Shown here: in pieces, positions 33,480 to 44,009 of the stretch
How positions within the stretch are numbered: position 1 is the first letter of the stretch
Layout of the letters: the number at the start of each line of letters is the position of its first letter
Source of the DNA: Ditylenchus dipsaci
Lineage: Eukaryota; Nematoda; Chromadorea; Rhabditida; Anguinidae
Direction: 5' to 3'
Length of the DNA stretch: 64,000 nt
NCBI GenBank assembly: GCA_004194705.1
Contig: SADC01000053.1
Location: 1 to 64,000, forward strand
Position numbers and translations under genes: made by a program
The notes under the pieces: generated by a model
The model's database searches: none
The model's input: the letters and a program-made list of their open reading frames with translations, nothing else
What the model was told of the DNA's origin: nothing

Positions 33480-34500
33480 GCCAACCTTTTCAAAAACCGA
33501 TGCTAACTGGCCGCTTAAAAACCGATTTTCGGCCACAAAAAAGAGAGGCTTGAGTATAGAATCCCCCCACGCAGAGTGATCAGATGGAGAAGATAACTTC
33601 ATATTCGTGTTTCTCGACCCCGATTTCATGAGAAAGCCGCATGTTTTTTTGATTCTGAGAAAAAATTTTTTCGAACCACAGGGGGGGTATCATGGTTTTT
33701 TAGTCAAAATTTGAATAATTTAAATTGGCGCCTTTTGAATTTAAAAGGGATTAAAGCTGTATAGGGAGGGGAAGGGAATAAAAGGGGGCCACTAATCATA
33801 GAGCGCCACTAACAAGAAGATGTTGAACATAGTTTTGAATATTGGGGCCTACCGCATAAATAAACTTATGTATGCATGCTTTTTCATGCATCCAGAGTCA
33901 CTTTCGAGTGATTTGTGTCTAAGGTATGTGGGTGTGCGCATCTCAACTCCAAGCCCCAAAGCCCCCTGCGTCCCGAAGGGGGCGCAGGGTGCTTGAGAGT
34001 TAGAGATGCGCGCACACACTTACCTTAGACATGATTCCGAGAAGCACTCCTGACCATAAAATGCATATAGAGTCTCTTTTTGCCACGGCCCATTTGAAAA
34101 ACATGGTGAGGCAGTCGAAGAATACATATATTTACTTTTCTATTGTTCTGCCATAAAAGTGGCCCCCTTTTATTCCCTTCCCCTCCCAATACAGCCCTTA
34201 ATTCCTTTTAAATTCAAAAGGCGCCAATTTAAATTATTCAAATTTTGACTAAAAATCCATGATACCCCTCCTGTGAATCGAATTTTTTTTTCTCAGAATC
34301 AAAAAAATACGCGGCTTTCACATGAAATCGGGGTCGAGAAACACGAATATGAAGTTATCTTCTCCATCCGATCACTCTGCGTGGGGGGATTCTATACTGC
34401 AACCAAAAGAGATTTTCGACCACAAGTTTTTCGGCCACGAAAAAAAGTATTTTGGCCACATAAAAGAGATTTTTAGCCACAAAAAAAGTTTTGCCGGAGG
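33480..34500. repeat. 1-kb foldback with closely matching arms
   Basis: The left arm 33510-33800 and right arm 34150-34440 are inverted copies, sharing ATTTGAATAATTTAAATTGG and AGATGGAGAAGATAACTTC (or complements). At the centre, a GC-richer hairpin (33914-34030) pairs GTCTAAGGTATGTGGGTGTG with its imperfect complement around CCCTGCGTCCCGAAGGGGGC. Short frames on the arms mirror each other and are not genes. No transposase and no clear target duplication. Confidence 0.7.
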
Positions 34501-34891
34501 CAAAATGGTCGGTTTTATTATAAAAACTAGGGTCATAGGCTACTATCGGCGCCTTTATCGTGATTTTTTCGGGAAACTCATGGTATTTTTCCAGAAATCT
34601 CTTGATTTTTAACTTTAACAATGAAAATTTTGAATTTGGCCTGCGAAGCCAAGAAAGGATGACCTCGCTCCGACCCGAGTACCATGACCGTCATGAAAAT
34701 AGGTATATCCCCTATTAGAACTCACTTTTTTGGCCGCTCTTTTTTTAAAACAAAGCTGACATCTTAGGCAACACGGTGAAGTTAGCGAGAAAAGTGATTT
34801 TGCCATTTATGACCCATTTTTGGCCTGCAAATTAAAAAAAGGGTGACCTCTCTCTGACCCGAGTACCATTACCTTCAACAAAAAATGTATA

Positions 34892-35672
34892 CAGTTTAAC
34901 CTCGCTATAGTGGCACCTCCAAAAGTTCGTTCCCGCCTAGGGTCCGACACTTTTTTTAACCCGATTTTCAAAATATTTTATCGATTCTATTAGGACAGTG
35001 AGGTTGAAAATATCGCAATTTACTCTTTTGTTGTGGAAAATTTTTCATTTCACCTGATTTTATTCAAATTTTTGTCTTTTCACAAAAGTGACAACACCAT
35101 TATGTAGCTCTACTCTTCTAGTTTTTAATGAGGTAACGTTTATTGAAACGTCTTTGCAAAATTTGGTACAGCAAATTAAAAGTATGAAGCAAATAAAAAA
35201 AAATTTGCTTCACGCTTTTCATTTTTTGAACCAATTTTGCAAAGACGTTTCAATAAAAGATACCTCATTAAAAACTAGAAGAGTAGAGCTACATAATGGT
35301 GTTGTCACTTTTGTAAAAAGACAAAAAATTTGAATAAAGTTAAAATGAATAATTGCCACAAAAAAGAGTAAATTAGCCACAAAAAAGTATTTTTGCTACA
35401 AAAAAATGATTTACCTTAAAAAAACCAAACCTCAATATAGTGGCACCCCTTTTTTGAAAACAGGTGCCACTATATCGAGGTTTTACTTTTTTACCCCAAA
35501 ATTTGTTTTTTTTTTCAAAAAAGCGATCGGCAAAATCGGAATCCTCACGATATTTGCGACCAGACTGTCATAACAGAATCGATAAAATTATTTCGAAAAT
35601 TGGGTTTAGAAAAGTATCGGACCCTAGGCGGGAACGAACTTTTGGGGGTGCCACTATAGCGAGGTTCGACTG
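34892..35672. mobile_element. pogo/Tigger-like MITE, 781 bases
   Basis: Flanked by TA. The termini are CAGTTTAACCTCGCTATAGT and CACTATAGCGAGGTTCGACTG. The sub-terminal phrase AAAGTTCGTTCCCGCCTAGG occurs on both arms. The interior is another palindrome (35085-35330) with ACCATTATGTAGCTCTACTC both ways. Same family as 46165-46590. Confidence 0.85.
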
Positions 35673-35674
35673 TA

Positions 35675-36469
35675 TCCTCTATTAGAACTCACTTTTTTCG
35701 ACCCCCTTTTTTAAACAAAAGCTAACATTCTAGCGAACATAATGGCATTGGCGACAAAAATTATTTCTCATTCTACTGCCCATTTTGGCCTCCGAAATTA
35801 AAAGTGTGACTAAGACTTAACCTCCCCCCCGTCCCAAATACTATATAGAGTTGCGGTCAATAAGTGGTCATGATTGCTTAAATCTCGAGATTCTGAGAAT
35901 TTTTGAAAATTGATTATTTTGGTCCTTGTTAAATTATTTTTGGAGTTTTTGACTTACTTTTCGTGATAATATCTGATCAAGTCACCACTCAAAATGTAGC
36001 ATATATTCTCAGCTATATTTTGAGTATAAACTTTCTTATGGTTGTAACTTGTGAGAAAAAGATAAGTAAAAACAGAATGCCAAGAAAAATTATTTGAATC
36101 TTTTACGTTTTCTGCATTTTTCACAATGAATATATTTTTAAAAGAGCTATATCTCAGCGTTCTTACATTAAAAAATTATTCTGATATTGAGTACTGTAGC
36201 TCTCAGTCTGTTCTACCACATAGTTATTATATATTAGCGCATTGAATACGACAAATAAAAAGTTAAACCAAAATGCTTGTAAACCAGTCGAAATTTATCG
36301 ATTTTTCCGATCAAAATTTTCACAATCCAAAAAAGCAATTTTCAAAGATCAAAAAGTACCTTTTCGAAATCGCACTTAGAGCTTATAAACAAGCATAACT
36401 TTTGTTTTATGGAATATACTGTGTGATTTCAAGCGATTTCGCATGAAAGAATAAAATTGATTTTTTCAG
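35675..36469. other. Gene-free AT-rich stretch
   Basis: No coding region or terminus identified apart from scattered relics. Confidence 0.45.
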
Positions 36470-36478
36470 GGTACAGGT

Positions 36479-39073
36479 CAATTCATCGATGCAACAGTCA
36501 TCGACAATAAAAATTTATCGATGCAAAACTCATCGCCAACAAAACTCATCGCCAAAAGAAACTTATCGCTTGCAAAAGTCATCGCTGGCAAAACTCATCG
36601 ATGGCAAAACTCATGGCCAAAAGCAACTTATCGCTTGCAAAACTCATCGATACTTGTATTTTGTCGATTGTTCGTTTATTGACACTTATATTTGGCCGAT
36701 TGCCTATTCATTGACACTTGTGTTTCTTCGATAGTTTTATTCCTTGATTCATACTATGCTGTCTTTGTAGATCAATTTTTCTTTTCTTTAACTGTTTTAT
36801 AGCTATTTTTAGGCTTGGATGAGAGCAAGCGATTACAGCGAGCACAGTGACAACAGCGGTAGATACAGTAGCGAAGAAAAAGTCGAGTGGGAAGAAATAA
36901 ATGATGTCGACATAGAATGGGTCAATTCTCAGCGAAAGGAAGCTAGCAAAATCAACTATCAGGCAAGCTCTTCTCCAAGAACAAAGACTCAGGATGCAAT
37001 CGCTTTTCCTTCTACCGATGTGACAAGTCTAATGCAAAGCTAATTGATGCTCAGTATTTAATGATGAAGACCGATCCAGATATGGTAAGCTTTTCTAGTT
37101 CTTCGTTTGTATATCTTATTGAAAAAATTAGGCTCCACTATCCGCCGTTAATCAATCTCTGGCTTTGCTCAATGATGCTGAAAAGAGGCTCACCCAAGAA
37201 GTAGACGTATGAGACAGCGCCTTGGAAAGAAGTGAAGACGAAAGCCTGAACTTGGACCTGCACCTACTCTTTTGAAGATCCTGATCAGCTGAAGAGGTTT
37301 CCCGATGGTGAGCTCTTTGTTCTTGAAGACACTGGTTGTGATGATCTCCAGATAGGATTTTATTTGAACTAAGTATGTCTTCTTTACCTATTACTTTAGC
37401 GAATTTTACTCTTTGATGATACTCACTTCCAAGCTCAGGGTACACTGGCTCCCACCAAACGTCTGTATAGTGATGGTTCCTATGATCGATGTGCGTTGTA
37501 GTCCCGACGTGGCTACCGTGACAAGAAATTTTCGATGGTATATTTCCTAAGTAATAGGTCTTTATATTTTATAGCTTTGACAAATAAATTTAGCTTTACG
37601 CTATCATGGGTAAAAGAGAAACGATGGTACAAGCAGCTGATGGGGAGCTAGTGTGCAATTGACTTGTCCTTCCAATCTTTTTTGCTCTCTTGCCATCTAC
37701 AAATGAAGTAACCTATATTCGCTTTTTCAAACTTCTCAAAAAGGTTTTTATCGCGTTTTTTGCATGCTTACATGGCTAACAATATATTTAAGGCCTATCC
37801 AGGGCGCAGTTCCAGAGCGCATCAAGTTTGATTATGAGCGGGCAGTCAAAAACGCAGTGCAAACTGTTTTCGGGTATCGCTGTTGAGGGAGACTCGTTTC
37901 ACTTGGTTCAAGCCATTACTCGCCGCATGAAGAAAGAACCCATTTCTCAACTATATGTCAATAAAGTTGAAGTGTATGAGCAGATATTTAGTACATTAAA
38001 GATTTATGTATAATATTGTGTTCAACAGGTCCGCCTACTCTCAACGCCGTACTTTGTGCCCTTCAATCAAATGGTATCCTTCTTTCATGATGTGGTCAAA
38101 AGGTTGATAACCCGCTCAGAACTTCAAAGGTTGGTTTCTTATGTAAAACGAACGTGGATTAGTAATAGTTAAGAATTCTGAATTTAGTTTTTATGTAATA
38201 ATGTTCTAGGACAAGAAGCGACTCTAACTAGCAGTAAGAAAGTCCACTGTCCAAGCGTGACCGTCTTCTTAACTCAATGTAAGAATCTATAATTGTATTA
38301 AAACATATTACGTTTATTACGTATTTAGGAATGGATCGCAGGAATTTTGCAACCGAGGTGAATTGCTGATGTAGCCAAAGATCAAAACATTCTGAATGCA
38401 GTAAGGCTATGGGACGATGCAAGCCGAGGCCGGATGAGCAAAGTCGAATGGGCAAGAAATATGATGAATGCTTTTGAAGAAGTTGAATAATTTATTATGT
38501 GTTGTTATCTTGTCTATTATCGAGTCAAGTGAATAAAGAGAGTGTGCGTTTTATTTGTTTATGGTTTTTAGAGAAGTATGAGATATAATGTATTGGATTA
38601 TACTTTATATAAAATATGCCTGAATTTTTTTTAATCGATAATACGTATTAAGTCAATACAAAGAAAAGTTGTTGTATTGCATCTGCTTACATAAAAATTT
38701 TTGTTCTGAATATGTATAAGAGGGTAAGATAAAAAAAGCAAAGAACAATAAGACAAAAGTGTCGATGAATAGATAATCGACCAAATAGAAATGTTGATGA
38801 ATAGACAATCGACAAAATATAAGTATCGGTGAATAAATAATCGACCAATTGAAGGCATCGATGAGTTGAGCTGGCGATGAGTTTTGCCATCGATGAATTT
38901 TGCCGGCGATGAGTTTTGCAAGCGATAAGTTTTTTTTGACGATGAGTTTTGTTGGCGATAATGAGTTTTGCCATCGATGAGTTTTGCAAGCGATAAGTTT
39001 CTTTTGGCGATGAGTTTTGTTGGCGATGAGTTTTGCAGCGACGAGTTTTGCATCGATAAATTGACCTGTACCC
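36479..39073 (+). mobile_element. Mutator-like element (MULE) with CGATGAGTTTTGC word-array ends
   Basis: Ends GGGTACAGGTCAATTCATCG and CGATAAATTGACCTGTACCC. The 9-base flanks ATTTTTTCA (36470-36478) and TTTTTTTCA (39074-39082) differ by one base, fitting a MULE target duplication. Both ends are arrays of the word GATGAGTTTTGC(CATC) in opposite orientation (36490-36650; 38840-39060), followed inward by TTGTCGATTGTTCGTTTATT-type words. The interior carries a damaged transposase gene on the plus strand. Confidence 0.85.
36819..38490 (+). pseudogene. MULE transposase, damaged
   Basis: The acidic N-terminal segment (SDYSEHSDNSGRYSSEEKVE) is followed by a possible zinc-finger piece (FSFYRCDKSNAKL), then RILLFDDTHFQAQG, LYSDGSYDR and YAIMGKRETMVQAADGE (first Asp region), TNEVTYIRFFKLLKKAYPG, VPERIKFDYERAVKNAVQ (second Asp), FHLVQAITRRMKKEPIS, LSTPYFVPFNQMVSFFHD, and the C-terminal NMMNAFEEVE with a stop at 38488-38490. 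The order matches the MULE domain, but the pieces need several frame changes and the usual C-terminal CHC region is not seen. Introns are likely (37086-37131, 37376-37400, 38012-38028). It is distinct from the MULE at 46771. Confidence 0.75.
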
Positions 39074-39344
39074 TTTTTTTCATACAAATGGACTTGTTCA
39101 TTTGTACTTTTGTAAAAAATTCAATGTGTTTCAAAGATTTGTGAAAAGCACATCTGAAAGCCAAAACGGAGAGCTAAAATTGAAAAAAAGTTTAGCTCAT
39201 AAAGTTTGAAAAAATCGGTGAGAACCAGACCATCAAAATTTACGTCGATTTTTATATGCATGGGCTGAAATGGGTTAAATACAGTATCCAATTGGTCCTA
39301 AATAACATATCCAGTAGAAGAGGGATGGTGGATGTAAATTTTAC

Positions 39345-39870
39345 TTTTGAATTATATTGACACGTAAATCGACGAGTGCATTTTAAGACGTGAATTTACA
39401 TGAGAATTTTATATGTAAATTTTACACGTGAATCACATTGACGCGTGAATTGTCGCTTGAATTATTAGGGTGTAACACAGGGTTCGTAATTGTCCTTTTT
39501 AAAAAGATTTGTCCTTTTTTCGGGACCCAAAATCTTTTTTATTTCTGAAGTTTTTAGTCAAAATCTTTTTTTTCGCTCCAAAATAGCAATAAGCATTGGA
39601 TAAAATGACCCTTTTCTTAAAAAATGGTCAAAATGTCTTTTTTTTACCCAAATGTCCTTTTTCGAAATTTTTCATTACGAACCCTGGTGTAACATAAGTT
39701 TCCAGCGTTTTTTGGAATTGTTTAATTCAACACGTGAATTCAACATGTAACATGTGAATCAGATCGACGAGTGAACTGAGATGTGAATTCTACATGTAAA
39801 TTTCACACGTGAGTTTTACGTGTGAATTAGATTGACTCCTAAATTATGATGTGAATCAGGTTGAGGCTTG
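39345..39870. repeat. Degenerate tandem words (ACACGTGAATTTTAC), split by a MITE
   Basis: Words such as TACATGTAAATTTTACACGT and CGTGAATCACATTGACG recur about every 30 bases on both sides of the MITE at 39478-39686. They have a palindromic CACGTG-like core. No ends or coding sequence identified. Confidence 0.6.
39478..39686. mobile_element. hAT-type MITE, 209 bases (copy 2)
   Basis: The termini CAGGGTTCGTAATTGTCC and ATTACGAACCCTG are flanked by the exact 8-bp duplication GTGTAACA. It is the same length as the copy at 29491-29699 and inserted in a word array. Confidence 0.9.
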
Positions 39871-40194
39871 ACATGTACAAAAGCCGTACGCGGCACTGGC
39901 GTACGCTTACTTGGGTTTGAGTTCAGCATAGTCGGTTTACTAATGAAACTGTTCTTTTAAATCCCATTCATTGTCAAATTTGAAATTCCACTCAATACAA
40001 CAAACATTTGAATAACAAAAAAAGAAAAACATATCAAATTTTGTTTAAATGTTTGTTGTCCTGAGTCAAATTTGAAATAAGACAGTGGGCTGGACGTTCA
40101 AGAGAATTTTTTAAAGTAAGTCGGCCATGCTGAACACGAATCTGTAAAGAGAATTGAAAAACAAAACAGAGAGCAGACAGAACAACCTTTACAG

Positions 40195-40750
40195 TGAAAA
40201 AATGAGCACATCCTAACTGAGAAATAATCCCTATTAGGATACTTTGACTAATGGATCCTTTTCTCTAGTCAAAACATCCTAATTACCGTATTTTCTCTAA
40301 TAGCTCACCCGTCTCTATTAACTCACCCCCCTCTACTTTGAGGACCTATATCTCAGCTCGGAACAAATATTTTGCAAAGCTGTTTATTGTGTTTTCTTAA
40401 TTCCCACGAGCTCTACCGATTCCAGTTTTTAGATTTCGGTTGATCACCCCAAAAATCTCAAGATCGACTTCAAATTTTTCCGATTTTTAAGGGGTTGAAA
40501 AATAACTCACCCGGGTGAGCTATTAGAGAAAATACGGTAGCATCCTTTTGACAAAAAGATCCTAATTAGGATGATCTATTTAAAGGATGCCCTATTGAAG
40601 TAGCAAATTTTGAGTAAAGGATCCAATTAGGATCCTCTAGTCAAAATATCCTAATTAGAATATTTTAGAATGTGTTTCCTAGCAGGATATTTTAGGAGCG
40701 AAAAAGATCAAAACATCCTATTTTCTCCTAATTTAACAAGGAACAAGATC
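40195..40750. repeat. Foldback of CATCCTAATTAGGATCC words, split by a MITE
   Basis: Words GGATCCAATTAGGATCCTCT and TAGTCAAAACATCCTAATTA occur repeatedly in both orientations. The MITE at 40286-40537 inserted at a TA within one word. Confidence 0.6.
40286..40537. mobile_element. TA-flanked foldback MITE (CCGTATTT family, well preserved)
   Basis: The termini are CCGTATTTTCTCTAATAGCT and AGCTATTAGAGAAAATACGG, flanked by TA. The arm word is AGCTCACCCG / CGGGTGAGCT. The core reads TTTGAGGACCTATATCTCAG, then GGTTGATCACCCCAAAAATC and AGGGGTTGAAAAATAACTC. About 250 bases, non-coding. The TA duplication suggests a Tc1/mariner-superfamily helper. Confidence 0.88.
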
Positions 40751-41190
40751 AATTTCTCATCCCCGATCAACCGTAAAAACTGTATTTTTTTTTGAAAGAG
40801 TAATTTCAAAGGAGTAAAATGAGCTATCATGTGATTGGGTTTATCCTAAAAAAATAAGCTAGAGTCATATGAAGTTAATGAGTCAAAAAATGGAGTACCC
40901 AAAATAGACTTTCTTAAAATGCATAATTCTAGAAGAGCTTAAGTATAGAAACAAAAACTTTTGACTGTTATGGACTCCCCATGAAATTTGCTACAAGGTA
41001 GATCAAAAATTGGAAAAAAATTCGGGCATGGCCAAGCCTCACGAAAGGGTCGTCCATTCTTACAGATTATGTCTTTTAATGTTCATCATTTTGATTTTTC
41101 TAAGCCCTTGACGAAAAACACGACTTTCGAGACAAAAATTTGTTCTATCTAGCGAACCAAAATAATTACTGACTTTTGATTATTCAGTTA

Positions 41191-41433
41191 CCGTATTCAC
41201 TCTATTAACTCCCCACCTCTAATAAGTCCCCACCCTACGGACCCTGTATCTCAGCCTAAAGCATACATTTTGCAAATCTGTTTTTTGCATTTTCTTGGTT
41301 ATTACTAGATTACCTAATTCCAGTTTAAAACTGTTGTTGAGCACCCGAAAATCTCAAAATCGACCACAAAATTTTCCGATTTTTCAGGTGTTGAAAAATA
41401 ACTCCCCATGAGGAGTTAATAGATTGAATACGG
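41191..41433. mobile_element. TA-flanked foldback MITE (CCGTATTT family)
   Basis: The termini are CCGTATTCACTCTATTAACT and AGTTAATAGATTGAATACGG, flanked by TA. The arm word is AACTCCCCA / TGAGGAGTTA. The core GGTTGAGCACCCGAAAATCT-like sequence is shared with the other members. Confidence 0.82.
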
Positions 41434-42211
41434 TAAGTATCATAGACGGACACCTTGTTAAATGGACACATCCACCAAAAAAACGCTTGTAATAATTTGG
41501 TTAGTATACCAAGTTTATTAACTGAAATATACTTCCGATAAACAAAGACTTTGATATACGGACACTCAATTTTTGCAATGTCATCTATGGCGGCACCGTC
41601 TAAGAGAGCGGCACCGCCGAAATTTGAGGACCTACATCTTAGCTCAAACAAGATATGACGGCACTGTTCTTGTTGAGACCCCCTCTCCCAAAACACCAAA
41701 AAATGTTGCCTTAGTCCTCCTGTTGTTAGGCTTAAGCGAGGGTTGGACAGCATATGTTAGGACGAACTCAAAGATGCTACAAACTCATTTGTAAGACCAT
41801 CTCGAAATGTGTGGCCTGACCCTTACCTAAACTTAATCCTAACAATCCAATAAAAGTGACAAGAACAACGGGTTGACCTTGGTTGGCCAGCGAGAAAATT
41901 CTCAAGAAATTGATCAAGAAATTTTCCGGTTTTTTTCTCGAGCAAAATCTATATTTTGCTCGACCGTATCAAAATGGAGCAAACTCTTTTTTGACGCGTG
42001 CTCGAATAGGTATTGTAGCGGCATAGTTGTAATATATAACTTTTATTTTGTCACCGCAATTTATCCAACTGTTATTGGATTCACATTCAGCGTAGTCGAT
42101 TTGCTCAAAAAACATTCCTTTAAATACTGAAGTTACTGTCAAATTCTGAATTCCGCTCAAGACAATAAATATTTGTATAGACAAATTTTCTTTTCTAGAT
42201 AATTATTGGGA

Positions 42212-42720
42212 GTATAGACGTTTCGCGAATTTGAAACTCCAAAAGAGTAAAATCTCTAGGCGCATATATGTATACCGTATTTTCTCTAATAAAGCCCCTC
42301 TCTCTAATAGAGCCCCCCCCCTTGTTTTTTGACTAGAACTTCAGAGTTAGGGATATTTATGATTTGCAATTTCATCATTTTCGAGCATTCTCTAATAGAG
42401 CCCCGGGGGCTCTATTAGAGGAAATACGGTGCCTATTTAGACATACCAAGGGTATTTGGCCGAATGTGCTTGCCAAAGTCTAGCACATTCCACATTTTAA
42501 AGGTCAGGGGTTAACACATGTATGTACGCATATCCTTGTAATGTGAAGTGTGCTGGTATTTGGCCACGAAGCGGCCAAATACCCTTAATATGTCTAAATA
42601 AAAACGCCTAGAGGTGTACCTATATACGCCTAGAGATGTAATTCTCTTTTGGTGTTTCAAATTCGCGAATGGTTTTGCGAAAATGAAAAAAAATTCAAAT
42701 TCGCTAAACGTCTATGCACC
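42212..42720. repeat. Foldback related to 2690-3505, carrying a nested MITE
   Basis: The arms share TATAGACGTTTCGCGAATTT / AAATTCGCTAAACGTCTATG and AAGGGTATTTGGCCG / CGGCCAAATACCCTTAATAT. The core order (TTAGACATACCAAGGG ... TGTGTTAAC) matches the left-end palindrome, but the outer word is TTTCGCGAATTT rather than TTTTGGGGAAACG. A CCGTATTT MITE is inserted at 42275-42429. Confidence 0.7.
42275..42429. mobile_element. CCGTATTT-family MITE nested in a foldback
   Basis: The termini are CCGTATTTTCTCTAATAAAG and TATTAGAGGAAATACGG. The left flank is TA; the right is TG (mutated). The arm word AATAGAGCCCC / GGGGCTCTATT occurs twice at the left. It is shorter than other members (155 bases). Confidence 0.75.
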
Positions 42721-44009
42721 AATTATTGTGTTGAGAGCAATTTAGAATTCGAGTTGATATTTAAAGGGCAGTTTCAAAAGGAAATCGACCGCACTTTTAA
42801 GCCAGCTTTTACTAGCTTGACCAGCTTTTAAGTAATAACTAGACTCACTTACTGGAAAAAAAAGATTTTGCTCGGTTTTGGAGGATTTTCCCGAAAATAT
42901 TAGTCTCGAGCAAAGTCCAAACCCTAGGGGGTTCAAGGCAATTTTTTTTTGAACTTGGGGTCGCAACAAAAAGAATGCCAAAATAGCTGATGTTTTAAAT
43001 ATTTTTGCCTTTTAGGCGAATTGCCAATGACCTGCTTTATTATGTCAGCAGCAAATAAATTCTTCACCCTGCTGTTTGTCTAAGCACAAATGGAGATGGA
43101 TGATTCAGCTATAATAAACAAATTTCTTTGAAATAAAATCGATAAGGTTCTTGATTGTGAAGACAATGTGTCTTTTCAATCCATTTGTTTGTTGTTGTTG
43201 CTTACCTTTGCACAAATTTATGTTATCTATATCTACTAAAATTAATTTTATCAGCATGAAAAACCATTTTAAATTCGTACCATAGTTTAAAATTGTTTAA
43301 AAAAAATATGTGTAAATACATGGTGACCTAAAATTCGACGCATGCTTGGTTTTCGACAAAATTCTCTTTTTTTTTGTTTTCGACATTGGCATTTTTTATT
43401 TCAAAGACTTTTACCGTGTCGACCTTCAAGATGACACCAAAATCGGTGCAAACAAGGGCTAAAACTATTTAGCCAGTGAATTTTTAAATCGAACTGTTGC
43501 TTTGGTCGTCGTACGGTAAAAGAATTTATTTCCAATTAGTGAAGTCTTCATTTATTTCGAAATTTCAAATGGCAAGAGCTTGAAAAGTAAAAATCACTGT
43601 ATAACCTCTACAAATCCCCACACTCTAATAATCCGCCCCCCTTCATTTTGTGACTGGGAATTCAGAGTTATGGTCATTTTTTGGTTTTAAAGTTCAAAAT
43701 TTCATAGGGGTTGAAAATTAATCCCTCGTGGGGATTGGTTGAGATTATACAGTAACATTTTTTTTTGGCGCCAAGCGACGGTTCAAATTTCTCAATTTTG
43801 TCGTAGGCTACAATTTTTGTGAGTCTTCCAAAAACCCGTTCCTAGCTGCAAATGTTTTGATTTGTTAAAACCATTTTTAAGTAACATAATGAATTTAAGG
43901 TGATTATGTCAAGAAGAGAAACATTCTCTGCAAACTCCAGAGGTTCAGTCCCCTGTCAATGGCTTTTGTTGCTGGTTCGAGTTAATATTGATACCGAATC
44001 GTCAAAGTA
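42721..44009. other. Upstream region of ZNFX1 with repeat relics
   Basis: A degenerate CCGTATTT-family member lies at about 43595-43755 (ACTCTAATAATCCGCCCC). No gene is recognised. An ATG at 43907 starts a short frame (SRRETFSANSRGS) that might belong to a first ZNFX1 exon, but no splice into the next exon fits cleanly. Confidence 0.35.

Noticed and set aside
38631..39164. Frames with LIDGKTHRQQNSS repeats on the minus strand
   Set aside because: Translation of the GATGAGTTTTGC words at the right end of the second MULE.
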